Part shown: positions 48,090 to 56,738 of the stretch, in pieces
Layout of the letters: every line of letters starts with the position of its first letter
Numbering within the stretch: position 1 is the first letter of the stretch
Source: an uncultured Lachnospiraceae bacterium
Lineage (GTDB): Bacteria > Bacillota > Clostridia > Lachnospirales > Lachnospiraceae
DNA: 62,454 bases
Assembly: GCA_910587765.1 (NCBI GenBank)
Contig: CAJUNR010000008.1
Location: 68,692-131,145, forward strand
Reading direction: 5' to 3'
Position numbers and translations under genes: made by a program
Notes under the pieces: generated by a model
Seen by the model: the letters and a program-made list of their open reading frames with translations, nothing else
Databases searched by the model: none
What the model was told of the DNA's origin: nothing

Positions 48090-48233
48090 TCACTGATGCT
48101 CCTTCATTTCCTTCAGCATCTCATCCATCAGGTCCGTCACGTCCGAAAGGTTGTTGTTATAGACCGTATCTTCCACCTGGTCAATCTCCAGACTTGGACG
48201 GAATTTCTTCAATTCCTCTTCAAAATCAAGCAT
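48090..48233 (-). CDS. Small acidic protein between folC and the TPR gene
   Basis: A 47-residue frame starting ATG 48231-48233 behind GGAGCAGGAACT. It reads MLDFEEELKKFRPSLEIDQ at the N-terminus and LMDEMLKEMKEHQ at the C-terminus. It overlaps the end of folC by 8 bp and stops 24 bp before the TPR gene, and its coupling and codon use look like a true gene. The protein is highly acidic and helical, with no known domain; in related genomes a comparable small protein sits in the same place as far as I recall. Confidence 0.7.
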   Translation of the reverse strand: MLDFEEELKKFRPSLEIDQVEDTVYNNNLSDVTDLMDEMLKEMKEHQ

Positions 48234-49527
48234 AGTTCCTGCTCCTTATAATTCGTTTCAGACTGCCCGCCAGATACAGCGAACCGACACAGAACAATAT
48301 TCCGTCGCCCTTTCTCTCAAGCGCCGCGTCAAAGGCTTCCGGAATCGACGGGATCCCGACGACCTCCTGTCCGGTGTACTTCCGGAAAAGCCGCGCAAGC
48401 TCCTCCGCCGGCACCAGACGGTCCGAATCCACCTCCGTGACCACCACGCTGTCAAACGCGAGATGTTCGCAGATCGTCCGTATCATTCCCTCATAGTCCT
48501 TTTCCTTCACACAGGAAAACAATATCGTCACTTTTGTATTCTGCTGAAATTTCCCGGCCGTTTTCACGAACTCTTCCACTCCGGAATCGTTGTGCGCACC
48601 GTCCAGAATCACCCCCGGAAGCACCGTCTCCATGCGTCCCTGCCAGCGCATCTGTTCCATGCCCCGCCGGATATCCTCCTCTGTCAGGCCGATATCAAGC
48701 GCATGCGCCGCCGTCACCGCCTGGCAGGCATTCATGATCTGATATTCAGCCACGCTGGAGATCGATACATTCATAGGTAAATAATACCCAGTATCCATTA
48801 AAAAATCAATCGTTTTCTGGGTGTTCATTAAAATTTTATACATGTCCGGACGCACGGCATAAGCCTTTGCGTGCATTTCCCGGGCTTTCGCAAGGATCAC
48901 GCCCTCGACGTCCTTCCGGGTTCCGTCGTACACGACCGGACATCCTTCCTTGATGATGCCTGCTTTCTCTCCGGCAATCAGCTCATACGTGTCTCCAAGA
49001 TATTCCGTATGCTCCAGGCTGATGGAGGTGATGACGCTGACCAGTGGCTTCTCGATCACGTTGGTCGCGTCAAAACGCCCGCCAAGCCCGGTTTCCAGCA
49101 CAACATATTCCATACGGCCCCGGTCAAAAATGTAGATTCCCATGAGGAACAGAAGCTCGAAAAAAGTCGGATGCGCAAACCGGTCCGGGCGGTCCTTCAG
49201 CAGACCGCGAACCAGCTCCATCACCGCCCCGAACGCTTCGGTAAAAAAATCGTTGGAAACCGGCTGCTGGTTCAGTTGGAACCGCTCGTTGATCTCCACC
49301 AGATGCGGGGAAGTGAACAGCCCGGTCTGCTTCCCCGCCGTCGTCAGAATTGAGGACAGATAGGCGCACACCGAGCCCTTCCCGTTGGAGCCCGCCACAT
49401 GAATCAGCTTCATGCGGCGCTCCGGGTGTCCCATCCGTTCCAGCACCTGTCTGGTATTGTCCAGCGTGTTTTTGGTCGTAAATCTTGGTGTATCATTGAT
49501 ATACGCCACTGCTTCTTCGTAATTCAT
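48226..49527 (-). CDS. folC: Bifunctional dihydrofolate synthase / folylpolyglutamate synthase
   Basis: A 433-residue Mur-ligase family enzyme. P-loop HVAGSNGKGSVCAYLSS (about residue 42), VLETGLGGRFDATNVI with catalytic residues, SISLEHTEYLGDT, and C-terminal DGAHNDSG. It adds glutamate to dihydropteroate and extends folate polyglutamate. ATG 49527 follows GGAGAGTAGG and overlaps the valS stop region by 2 bp. Co-transcription with valS is suggested by this overlap. Confidence 0.94.
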   Translation of the reverse strand: MNYEEAVAYINDTPRFTTKNTLDNTRQVLERMGHPERRMKLIHVAGSNGKGSVCAYLSSILTTAGKQTGLFTSPHLVEINERFQLNQQPVSNDFFTEAFGAVMELVRGLLKDRPDRFAHPTFFELLFLMGIYIFDRGRMEYVVLETGLGGRFDATNVIEKPLVSVITSISLEHTEYLGDTYELIAGEKAGIIKEGCPVVYDGTRKDVEGVILAKAREMHAKAYAVRPDMYKILMNTQKTIDFLMDTGYYLPMNVSISSVAEYQIMNACQAVTAAHALDIGLTEEDIRRGMEQMRWQGRMETVLPGVILDGAHNDSGVEEFVKTAGKFQQNTKVTILFSCVKEKDYEGMIRTICEHLAFDSVVVTEVDSDRLVPAEELARLFRKYTGQEVVGIPSIPEAFDAALERKGDGILFCVGSLYLAGSLKRIIRSRNYA

Positions 49528-49528
49528 C

Positions 49529-52162
49529 CTACTCTCCAAGCTGGGCCAGTCTGGCTTTTACCTGGTCCATCATCTGTGTATATTTCTCAAGCTTCGCCTT
49601 CTCCTCCTCGATCTTGGAGGCCGGGGCCCGGCTGACAAACCGCTCGTTGTTCAGCATGCCGTTTACGCGCGCAAGCTCTTTTTCCAGACGCGCCTCTTCC
49701 TTCTGCAGGCGTTCTCTCTCTTTGCCGATATCCAGAAGCTCCGCCAGCGGCATGTAAATCGCCGCCTCCGGAATCACGGCCGACACCGCGTTGTCGGCGA
49801 TCCCGGTCTTGTCCTCCTGCACAAAGACCTCGGACGCAAATCCAAGCGCCGCGAAAAAGCTCTCGCCCTGCGTAAAGATTTCCCGGACGCGCGGGTTCCC
49901 TGACACCACGAAAACTGTCGCCTTCCTGCTGTTCGGCACATTCATATCCGCGCGCACATTGCGGATGCCGCGGACCGCTTCTTTGATGATCTCGATCGCC
50001 TGCTCGTCCTTTGCGAAATTCCAGTCCTCCCGGTACTGCGGCCAGGAAGAGATCATGATGGATTCTTCCTCAGAAAGATTGCAGAAAATCTCCTCCGTGA
50101 TAAACGGCATATAGGGATGGAGCATTTTCAGCGCGTTGATCAGCACCTGCTTCAAGGTCCAGAGCGCCACCGCTCTGGACGGATCCTCCTGATTCCACAG
50201 ACGCGGCTTCACCATCTCGATGTACCAGTCGCAAAATTCATCCCAGATAAAATCATAGATTTTCTGGACGGCGATTCCCAGCTCAAAGCTGTCCATATTG
50301 GCCGTGACTTCGCGCGCCAGACTGTTGACCTTTGACAGAATCCATTTATCCGCCGCCGTCAGCGCTTCCGCTTTCGCTTCCGGAATCTTCTCGTCTCCCA
50401 GATTCATCATGATAAATCTGGCTGCATTCCATATCTTGTTGGCAAAGTTGCGGCTGGACTTCACGCGTTCCATATAGAACCGCATATCGTTGCCGGGCGC
50501 GTTGCCGGTCACCAGCGTCAGGCGCAGCGCGTCCGCACCGTACTCGTCAATGATCTCCAGCGGATCGATACCGTTTCCGAGCGATTTGCTCATCTTGCGT
50601 CCCTGCGCGTCGCGGACCAGACCGTGAATCAATACATGATGGAACGGGCTTCTGCCGGTCTGCTCATAACCGGAGAACACCATCCGGATCACCCAGAAGA
50701 AGATGATATCATAACCGGTCACCAGCACGTCCGTGGGATAGAAATATTCCAGATCTTCCGTCTGCTTCGGCCACCCCAGCGTGGAAAACGGCCACAAGGC
50801 GGAAGAAAACCAGGTATCCAGCGTATCCTCATCCTGCGTCAGATGCGTACAGCCGCATTTGGGGCATATGGCCGGCGCTTCCTTCGCCACCACAATCTCC
50901 CCGCATTCGTCACAGTAATACGCCGGTATCCGGTGCCCCCACCAGAGCTGGCGGGAGATGCACCAGTCGCGGATGTTCTCCAGCCAGTGCAGATAGATTT
51001 TGTCAAAGCGCTCCGGAACAAACGTCAGTTCTCCGTTTTTCACCGCTTCTATGGCCGGCTTCGCCAGCTCCTCCATCTTCACAAACCACTGCTGCTTGAT
51101 CATCGGCTCCACGGTCGTTTTGCACCGGTCGTGGGTTCCCACATTGTGCGTGTGCGCCTCGACCTTTACAAGCAGTCCCTGTTCCTCCAGATCCTTTACA
51201 ATCGCCTTTCTCGCTTCGTAGCGGTCCATCCCCTGATATTTTCCCGGACAGCAGATGGTCGCGTCGTCGTTCAGGATATTGATCTCGGGCAGATGATGTC
51301 TTTTGCCCACCTCAAAATCGTTGGGGTCGTGAGCCGGCGTGATCTTCACGCAGCCGGTTCCGAACTCCTGATCCACATAAGGATCCGCGACGACCGGGAT
51401 CTCCCGGTCCGTCAGCGGAAGCTTCAAAGTCTTCCCGATCAGATGGCGGTACCGCTCATCCTCCGGATTGACGGCCACCGCCGTGTCCCCGAGCATCGTC
51501 TCGGGACGGGTCGTGGCAATCTCCACATAACCGCTGCCGTCCGCGATGGGATAATTAATATACCAGAAATGGCCCGCCTGCTCCTCGTGCTCCACCTCCG
51601 CGTCCGAGATCGAAGTCTGGCACACCGGACACCAGTTGATAATCCGGGATCCTTTGTAGATATACCCCTTTTCATACAGGCGGACAAACACCTCCAGAAC
51701 GGCCTCGGAGCAGCCCTCGTCCATCGTAAAACGCTCTCTGTCCCAGTCGCAGGAGGAGCCGAGCTTCTTCAGCTGATTGATAATCGCGCCGCCGTATTCT
51801 TCCTTCCACTGCCAGGCCCTCTTCAAAAAGCCCTCTCTTCCCAGTTCCTTCTTGTCGATGCCTTCTTCGCGGAGCTGATTTGTCACTTTCACTTCCGTGG
51901 AGATGGAGGCGTGATCGGTGCCCGGAATCCAGAGCGCGTTATAGCCCTGCATCCTCTTATAACGGATCAGAATATCCTGCAGCGTCTCGTCCAGCGCATG
52001 TCCCATGTGGAGCTTTCCGGTGACATTGGGCGGGGGAATGACAATGGTAAACGGTTTTCTGCTTCTGTCCACCTCCGCGTGAAAATACTTTCTTCCCATC
52101 CACTTGGCATAAGTACGCTCTTCGATGACGGTCGGGTCATAGGTTTTTGCCAGTTCTTTCAT
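49529..52162 (-). CDS. valS: Valyl-tRNA synthetase
   Basis: An 877-residue class I synthetase. It contains the HIGH-type motif NVTGKLHMGHAL, KMSKS as GRKMSKSLGNG, the editing domain TTRPETMLGDTAV, zinc-ribbon-like CxxC pairs CDECGEI and CPKCGCTH, an anticodon-binding domain and a C-terminal coiled coil (KEEARLEKELARVNGML). Length is standard. The gene is controlled by the T-box leader at 52201-52450, which senses uncharged tRNA-Val. Confidence 0.97.
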   Translation of the reverse strand: MKELAKTYDPTVIEERTYAKWMGRKYFHAEVDRSRKPFTIVIPPPNVTGKLHMGHALDETLQDILIRYKRMQGYNALWIPGTDHASISTEVKVTNQLREEGIDKKELGREGFLKRAWQWKEEYGGAIINQLKKLGSSCDWDRERFTMDEGCSEAVLEVFVRLYEKGYIYKGSRIINWCPVCQTSISDAEVEHEEQAGHFWYINYPIADGSGYVEIATTRPETMLGDTAVAVNPEDERYRHLIGKTLKLPLTDREIPVVADPYVDQEFGTGCVKITPAHDPNDFEVGKRHHLPEINILNDDATICCPGKYQGMDRYEARKAIVKDLEEQGLLVKVEAHTHNVGTHDRCKTTVEPMIKQQWFVKMEELAKPAIEAVKNGELTFVPERFDKIYLHWLENIRDWCISRQLWWGHRIPAYYCDECGEIVVAKEAPAICPKCGCTHLTQDEDTLDTWFSSALWPFSTLGWPKQTEDLEYFYPTDVLVTGYDIIFFWVIRMVFSGYEQTGRSPFHHVLIHGLVRDAQGRKMSKSLGNGIDPLEIIDEYGADALRLTLVTGNAPGNDMRFYMERVKSSRNFANKIWNAARFIMMNLGDEKIPEAKAEALTAADKWILSKVNSLAREVTANMDSFELGIAVQKIYDFIWDEFCDWYIEMVKPRLWNQEDPSRAVALWTLKQVLINALKMLHPYMPFITEEIFCNLSEEESIMISSWPQYREDWNFAKDEQAIEIIKEAVRGIRNVRADMNVPNSRKATVFVVSGNPRVREIFTQGESFFAALGFASEVFVQEDKTGIADNAVSAVIPEAAIYMPLAELLDIGKERERLQKEEARLEKELARVNGMLNNERFVSRAPASKIEEEKAKLEKYTQMMDQVKARLAQLGE

Positions 52163-52200
52163 AATGATCTTTCTCCTTCATACAGTACCGCCGCACACTC

Positions 52201-52238
52201 AAAAAACGCCCTCTGCACAAGACTGTGTGCAAAGGGCG
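52201..52238 (-). terminator. T-box regulated terminator
   Basis: Perfect stem of 13 bp between CGCCCTTTGCACA and TGTGCAGAGGGCG with a short loop, then TTTTTT. Confidence 0.93.
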
Positions 52239-52450
52239 ACAAATCGCGGTACCACCTTTGTTCGTATGATTCCATACCTCATTTTCCTTAACGCGGATCA
52301 GACGGGAACGCCTACTGTTCACGGAATGTTTTCAGCCTTCCGGCTCCGAAGCCACTTTCTGCATATCTGATCCTCAAGCCGCCTTCCAGCCGCGGACAGC
52401 TCTCTCTGTCAGGGGTATACGCATACTCCTCTTCTTCTCTGCCTTTTTCT
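52201..52450 (-). promoter_or_regulatory. T-box riboswitch leader of valS
   Basis: On the minus strand AGGTGGTACCGCG (T-box, pairs with the tRNA acceptor end) lies at 52242-52259, just ahead of a terminator with stem CGCCCTTTGCACA and TGTGCAGAGGGCG and six T (52201-52238). The 5' part has the AGGCAGAGAAG-type start of stem I and a candidate specifier GTA within GCGTATACC (Val). Uncharged tRNA would stabilise the antiterminator. Confidence 0.9.
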
Positions 52451-52509
52451 GTAAACAGTCTAAACGCTCGGGCGGGCTTTGTCAAGGGGCAGTTACCAGA
52501 AAATATAAT

Positions 52510-52611
52510 CTAATTGACATTGGTACCGACTCCGATGCAGATGCGGTCCGTATGTCCCATCTACGAGAGAACTCTGGAAATATCGCTGTTCAAAACTCCG
52601 TGTCTCCTCAT
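52510..52611 (-). pseudogene. rbsD: rbsD remnant (D-ribose pyranase)
   Basis: An ATG at 52609-52611 overlaps the TGA of rbsK and starts the frame MRRHGVLNSDISRVLS, then an in-frame TAG, MGHTDRICIGVGTN and a stop. RbsD normally opens MKKGxVLNSEISxVIARLGHTD, so this is its N-terminal 30 residues with a nonsense codon and loss of the remaining 100 residues. The coupling to rbsK shows that the gene was once functional here. Confidence 0.8.
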
Positions 52612-53507
52612 GCGTGCCGCCTCCCCATCTCTTTCTCTACCTCTTCGGCGGTCGGCATGCCGGTCTGTGCCCCGAATTTCTCCGTGGACAGGCTGGCTGC
52701 GGTATTGGCATACAGCAGTGCACTCTCCAGATCGTCCCCGGCCGCTCTTCTGACGGCAAACGCGCCGTTTAACGTATCGCCTGCGCCTGTCGTATCCGCA
52801 ACCTTCGCCGGTCTTGCCGGTACGCTGATTACTTCCCCTGATTTCAGGCATGCGGACACACCTCTGGAACCCTGCGTGATAATCAGTTTCTCCGGATATT
52901 TTTTCAGAAGTTCTTCCGCCTCATGTCCTTCCCCAAAGATCAACACCGCCTCATGCTCATTGGGGGTCAGATAGGTAACCTTCTCAATGATATCCATCGG
53001 CACTTCCGCTGCCGGAGCCGGATTTAAGACGACCTGAATGTTCTCCTCTGCGCAGAACTCCGCCACATAGTGCACGGTATCCAGCGGAATCTCATGCTGA
53101 AGTACGACCATATCGCACATTTTGAGCGCCGGCTTGACCTCGTCTACATACGCCCGGTCCACCTTTCCGTTGGCTCCCGGAACCACAACGATCGTGTTGT
53201 CGTTCTCGGCCACCGTAATCATGGCGATTCCGGTAGGCGCCTCCTTCGTGACCTTCACCTGCCCGGTGCCTACGCCTGCATCTCTCAGATTCTGAAGCAG
53301 CCGCTCCCCGTTGCTGTCATCTCCTACACAGCCGAACATTTCCACTTCCGCTCCGAGTCTGGCCATGGCAACTGCCTGATTGGCCCCTTTTCCGCCGGGT
53401 ATATAGCTGATGCTGTCTCCTCTTAATGTCTCGCCCTTATGCGGAATCCGCTCTGCGGTAACGGTCATATCCATGTTAATGCTTCCTACTACTGCAAGTT
53501 TCATCAT
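52608..53507 (-). CDS. rbsK: Ribokinase
   Basis: A 299-residue PfkB-family sugar kinase: GSINMDMTVTAERIPHKGET, GGKGANQAVAMARLG at the N-terminus, NPAPAAEVP, and the anion-hole motif ADTTGAGDTLNGAF. It phosphorylates ribose at O5. AGGAGTGAAA precedes the ATG at 53507. It is flanked by the ends of lacI and rbsD remnants, so it is the intact survivor of a ribose operon. The gene itself shows no damage. Confidence 0.92.
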   Translation of the reverse strand: MMKLAVVGSINMDMTVTAERIPHKGETLRGDSISYIPGGKGANQAVAMARLGAEVEMFGCVGDDSNGERLLQNLRDAGVGTGQVKVTKEAPTGIAMITVAENDNTIVVVPGANGKVDRAYVDEVKPALKMCDMVVLQHEIPLDTVHYVAEFCAEENIQVVLNPAPAAEVPMDIIEKVTYLTPNEHEAVLIFGEGHEAEELLKKYPEKLIITQGSRGVSACLKSGEVISVPARPAKVADTTGAGDTLNGAFAVRRAAGDDLESALLYANTAASLSTEKFGAQTGMPTAEEVEKEMGRRHA

Positions 53508-53509
53508 TT

Positions 53510-53883
53510 TCACTCCTTTCTCTTTGTGGTCTGGCGCTCCAAAAGGGAGACATCCAGTATATTTTCTTTTTGAAACGGCAGGCCCTGTCCATGTTTGATG
53601 ATGATCTGGACCGCCAGTGTTCCCATCTTTGTGATCGGTTGAATAACCGTGGTCAGTTCCGGCGTAAACAGCCAGCTGAAACGGATATTGTTAAAACCGA
53701 TAATCTGTACGCTTCCTCTTCTACTGCCTTTGCCAGTTCGTTTGGTCTGAAACCCTTTTCTTCAATTGCCGCGACAACTCTTGGTCTTTTGTCCTCATCG
53801 ACATTCGCGGTACCGTTCATTACCCTTGATACAGTGGAAGGAGAAACACCTGCTATTCTTGCCACATCTCTGATGCTTGCCAA
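53510..53883 (-). pseudogene. lacI-family ribose repressor remnant with internal deletion
   Basis: The 5' part (from TTG 53883) reads ASIRDVARIAGVSPSTVSRVMNG, an intact LacI helix-turn-helix, up to ELAKAVEEE. The next codons shift by one base and continue GSVQIIGFNNIRFSWLFTPEL, ending with LLERQTTKRKE and TGA at 53510, the C-terminus of a LacI ligand domain. About 200 central residues are missing and the frame is broken at the join. The DNA-binding domain alone could still be made (88 residues) and might bind. Confidence 0.85.
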
Positions 53884-53930
53884 ATCAAGATTCAGCCGAA
53901 TATATACCAGACAGCACACTGGTCAAACAA

Positions 53931-55052
53931 CTAAATTGTTTCCAAAAAAGCCCGGATAAATGGAATTGCCGCGCCAGCGGCTACCGTATTGTTTTCCTGT
54001 GCACCAATGCGTATAAAGTTTTCTTCTTCTGGAAATGCAGTGCGTTCTTGTAATTTAGAGAACAACACATCAATGTCCTGCTCGATTAAGTAGGGGGCGA
54101 TGTGTCCGCCCAAAACGATCGTACAGTCTAAAACCATGTGGAGATTGTTCAATGCCATAGCTATATAATCAAGATACTCCGTCCACCGCTGAACGTGCCG
54201 GGAAGCTCCCTGCCGAAGCTGGGAGAAAAAGTCTGACAGATGCTCTCCCTTTTCCAGCAGGGCATTTACAGAGCAGTAAGATTCCATACATCCAGGCTTG
54301 CCGCAGTAACAGGGCCGCCCGCCTTTCACCAGGGTCATGTGCTCCACTGTCCCTGTCCGTCCAGTGCGTCCCCGCTGGATTTGGCCGTGCATAATAACTG
54401 CTCCGCCCAGATGAACACCGAGGGAGAGGTAGATCACATCGGTCAGTTCCGGGTTCCGCCACAACTCCAACTCAGCGGCGCACTCGGCATCATGGATCAG
54501 CCGAACCGGGAAAGGGAGTCTCTCTGACAATGGATGGATCGTCAATCCGGTACAATCCAGAATTTTCCCATACAGTATCCGCCTGCCATCCTCTGAAACA
54601 AGCCCCTGTATGCCAATACCGGCTCCAAGTACCGCATCGTCTGATATATGCGAGTCCTGAAGCAGATCATAAACCAAATCACGCAATGACGCAAAATACT
54701 CATCTTTCTCAGAAAAAGGCAGCTGAGCTTTTTTTTCCCCTATGACCATTCCATACAGATTAAGCACAACCGCGGTTATATGATCAGGCAGTATTTCCAC
54801 ACCAACGGAAACCCGCACTTCCGGTCTGATGATATAGGCGGCCGCTTTTCTCCCAATACCAGAGGCTATCTGCCCCTGTTTTTCGATCAACCGCTCTGTC
54901 TCCAGTGTGGACAGGTGCTGTGTGACAGTAGGCAGGCTCATCTCCAGAGAGGATGCGATCCTGGACTTTGAGATACGCCGTTCCTGATAAATCAGGCGAT
55001 AGACATCAGAGTAATTTTTTTTCCGAATATCATTCATCGAGATTTTTTCCAT
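53931..55052 (-). CDS. ROK-family transcriptional regulator
   Basis: A 373-residue protein: winged helix at residues 10-70 (SKSRIASSLEMSLPTVTQHLSTL), then an actin-fold ROK domain with AGIGIQGLVSEDG, YLSLGVHLGGAVIMHG, and the zinc motif CYCGKPGCMESYC. Such proteins (NagC, XylR, Mlc) repress sugar genes and are released by sugar binding. AGGTGAACCTAAT precedes the ATG. A strong dyad overlapping its own -35 box is a likely operator. Intact, with only degraded sugar genes around it. Confidence 0.92.
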   Translation of the reverse strand: MEKISMNDIRKKNYSDVYRLIYQERRISKSRIASSLEMSLPTVTQHLSTLETERLIEKQGQIASGIGRKAAAYIIRPEVRVSVGVEILPDHITAVVLNLYGMVIGEKKAQLPFSEKDEYFASLRDLVYDLLQDSHISDDAVLGAGIGIQGLVSEDGRRILYGKILDCTGLTIHPLSERLPFPVRLIHDAECAAELELWRNPELTDVIYLSLGVHLGGAVIMHGQIQRGRTGRTGTVEHMTLVKGGRPCYCGKPGCMESYCSVNALLEKGEHLSDFFSQLRQGASRHVQRWTEYLDYIAMALNNLHMVLDCTIVLGGHIAPYLIEQDIDVLFSKLQERTAFPEEENFIRIGAQENNTVAAGAAIPFIRAFLETI

Positions 55053-55090
55053 ATTAGGTTCACCTTTCCGGCAATACGTTTTACAAAATG

Positions 55091-55119
55091 AGTATATCTT
55101 ATATGCCCAATAAAAGCAA
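55091..55119 (-). promoter_or_regulatory. Promoter of the ROK regulator
   Basis: Minus-strand TTGCTT (plus 55114-55119), 17-bp spacer and TATACT (plus 55091-55096). Confidence 0.75.
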
Positions 55120-55151
55120 CTGGCTTTAGTGAATTTTCACAAGAGCCAGTT
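55118..55151. promoter_or_regulatory. Dyad operator between ROK regulator and SDR remnant
   Basis: AACTGGCT at 55118-55125 and AGCCAGTT at 55144-55151 are exact reverse complements, and TGAA/TTCA at 55130-55139 shares the same centre (134.5). The left arm overlaps the -35 box of the ROK gene. It fits an autoregulatory operator. Confidence 0.7.
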
Positions 55152-55205
55152 AATAATTGTGCATTTTAGACAAAATAAAATGTATATCTTTGTTGCTTTT
55201 GCTAA

Positions 55206-55234
55206 TTGCAAATTAAATTCTTATTCTTTATTAT
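55206..55234 (+). promoter_or_regulatory. Promoter in front of the SDR remnant and tandem EIIA
   Basis: TTGCAA at 55206-55211, 17-bp spacer, TATTAT at 55229-55234, in an AT-rich region. Confidence 0.6.
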
Positions 55235-55281
55235 ATAAAATCATTTTATATAATGATATTAAAAATCAGGAGGAACACACT

Positions 55282-55751
55282 ATGGGAATCATCGAAAAAA
55301 TGAGACTGGACGGTAAGAAGGGCTTCGTTACCGGCGCGGCACGAGGTATCGGCAAATGTACCGCCACCGCTTTCGCTGAGGCAGGCGCCGACATTGCCAT
55401 TATAGACATGGATATTGCCGCTGCCGAAGCCACCGCAAAGGAAATCGCCGGAGCCACCGGACGCAAGGTTATCGCTCTGAAGTGCGATGTCACCGACGAA
55501 GCCCAGGTACAGGCAATGGTGGATGAGGTCGTAAAACAGTTGGGAGGACTGGCTATGACGGTTCCGCAAGCGTCCAGAGTCCTGCTGCCCAGCAGTGCAT
55601 CCAGTTCTGCTATATGTGGATTCCTGTCGTTCTGTGCGCTTTACTGGCAGTCACAAATATATTCTGGAAACTGGATTCCTGTGCGGATGAGATGCGCGCA
55701 GAACTGGACGCACGCCGCAGGAAATTGCAGGAACTGGTCGAAAAATGGTAA
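55282..55751 (+). pseudogene. SDR dehydrogenase N-terminus joined to GPH transporter C-terminus
   Basis: From ATG 55282 (AGGAGGAACACACT site) an SDR begins MGIIEKMRLDGKKGFVTGAARG and continues with normal TGAARGIGKCTATAF, CDVTDEAQVQAMV and ends after EVVKQLGGL, near 55552, before the catalytic Ser, Tyr and Lys. In the other frame the DNA continues YDGSASVQSPAAQQCIQFCY, KLDSCADEMRAELDARRRK and stops at 55749, the C-terminus of a glycoside-pentoside-hexuronide cation symporter. The junction lies at GGACTGG/CTATGAC. The rest of both genes is lost. Confidence 0.85.
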
Positions 55752-55769
55752 TTTTAAGGAGAATCATGA

Positions 55770-56702
55770 ATGAAAGAACATATATCGAAATTCTATAATT
55801 TTCTAAATGGAAAGGGGACATCCGATCCTGTCGATGGTATCCTGGAGAAAAAGAACATCATCCTGAACTGCCGGACCGTTACATGCGAGGAGGCTATCAA
55901 GACCTGCGGCAGGCTGATGCTGGAGAGCGGCTATATTGAGGAAGGCTACATCCAGGCCATGCTGGATCGGGATAAAAGCGACTCCGTGGCGGTTGGCAGC
56001 CATGTGGCCATTCCTCACAGCAACAGTGAGTCCCGTGCATTGGTCAAAAAAACCGGGCTGATTGTTATGACATATCCGGATGGTATCGACTGGAACGGCG
56101 AACGGGTTCGTCTGGTTATCGGTATCGCCTCAAAGGATGAAGAACACCTGGAAATCTTGAAACGGGTGGCGGCCATAGCCGCTGATGAGAAGGCTGCTGA
56201 CAGGCTGGTGGATACTGCCGACCTGAATACACTGTACGCCTGTCTCAACGGCCTGGACGTAACTAAAGTAGATCATCCTGTACTGGAAAAGAAAAACATC
56301 ATCCTGGGCTGTCAGACTGTTACTCCGGAGGAGGCAATCAAAGCCTGCGGAAAATTACTGGTGGAAAGCGGCTATGCCAGCGAGGGCTACATTCAGGGAA
56401 TGCTGGAGCGTAACGCCGACTTCTCTGTTGCGATTGGCAGTCATGTGGCCATTCCTCATGGTACCAAAGATTCATTGGAATTCATCCGGAGAACCGGCGT
56501 TGTGGTCATGACCTACCCGGATGGAATCCAGTGGGATGATAAAATCGTTCGTCTTGTGATTGGCATCGCATCCAAGGGGGATGAACACCTGGAACTTCTC
56601 AAGCGGCTCGTAGAAATCATAAAGTCCAGGGAAGACACCGACGCTCTGGTAGCCGATGCCACGGCAGAGGAATTATACCGGCGATTGAATGGATTAACAT
56701 AA
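55770..56702 (+). CDS. Tandem PTS EIIA protein of the mannitol/fructose type
   Basis: A 310-residue protein that is two EIIA (PTS_EIIA_2) domains in a row, about residues 20-150 and 165-310. The halves share EKKNIILNCRTVTCEEAIK against EKKNIILGCQTVTPEEAIK, and GSHVAIPHSN against GSHVAIPHGT, each with the phosphorylated His. The linker ends LNGLDVTKVDHPV. No matching EIIB or EIIC is present; the upstream transporter is a GPH type, so this is an orphan in a deleted locus, or a regulatory phospho-relay protein. ATG 55770 lies 9 nt behind AAGGAG. Confidence 0.88.
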   Translation: MKEHISKFYNFLNGKGTSDPVDGILEKKNIILNCRTVTCEEAIKTCGRLMLESGYIEEGYIQAMLDRDKSDSVAVGSHVAIPHSNSESRALVKKTGLIVMTYPDGIDWNGERVRLVIGIASKDEEHLEILKRVAAIAADEKAADRLVDTADLNTLYACLNGLDVTKVDHPVLEKKNIILGCQTVTPEEAIKACGKLLVESGYASEGYIQGMLERNADFSVAIGSHVAIPHGTKDSLEFIRRTGVVVMTYPDGIQWDDKIVRLVIGIASKGDEHLELLKRLVEIIKSREDTDALVADATAEELYRRLNGLT

Positions 56703-56703
56703 G

Positions 56704-56738
56704 AAAAAAGGGAGCAGAAGCTCTACCGGCTCTGCTCC
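56704..56738 (-). terminator. Intrinsic terminator of the degV-TPR/AAA-uup operon
   Basis: Minus-strand GGAGCAGA pairs with TCTGCTCC and is followed by CTTTTTT. The 5' arm is inside the last codons of uup. Confidence 0.85.
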
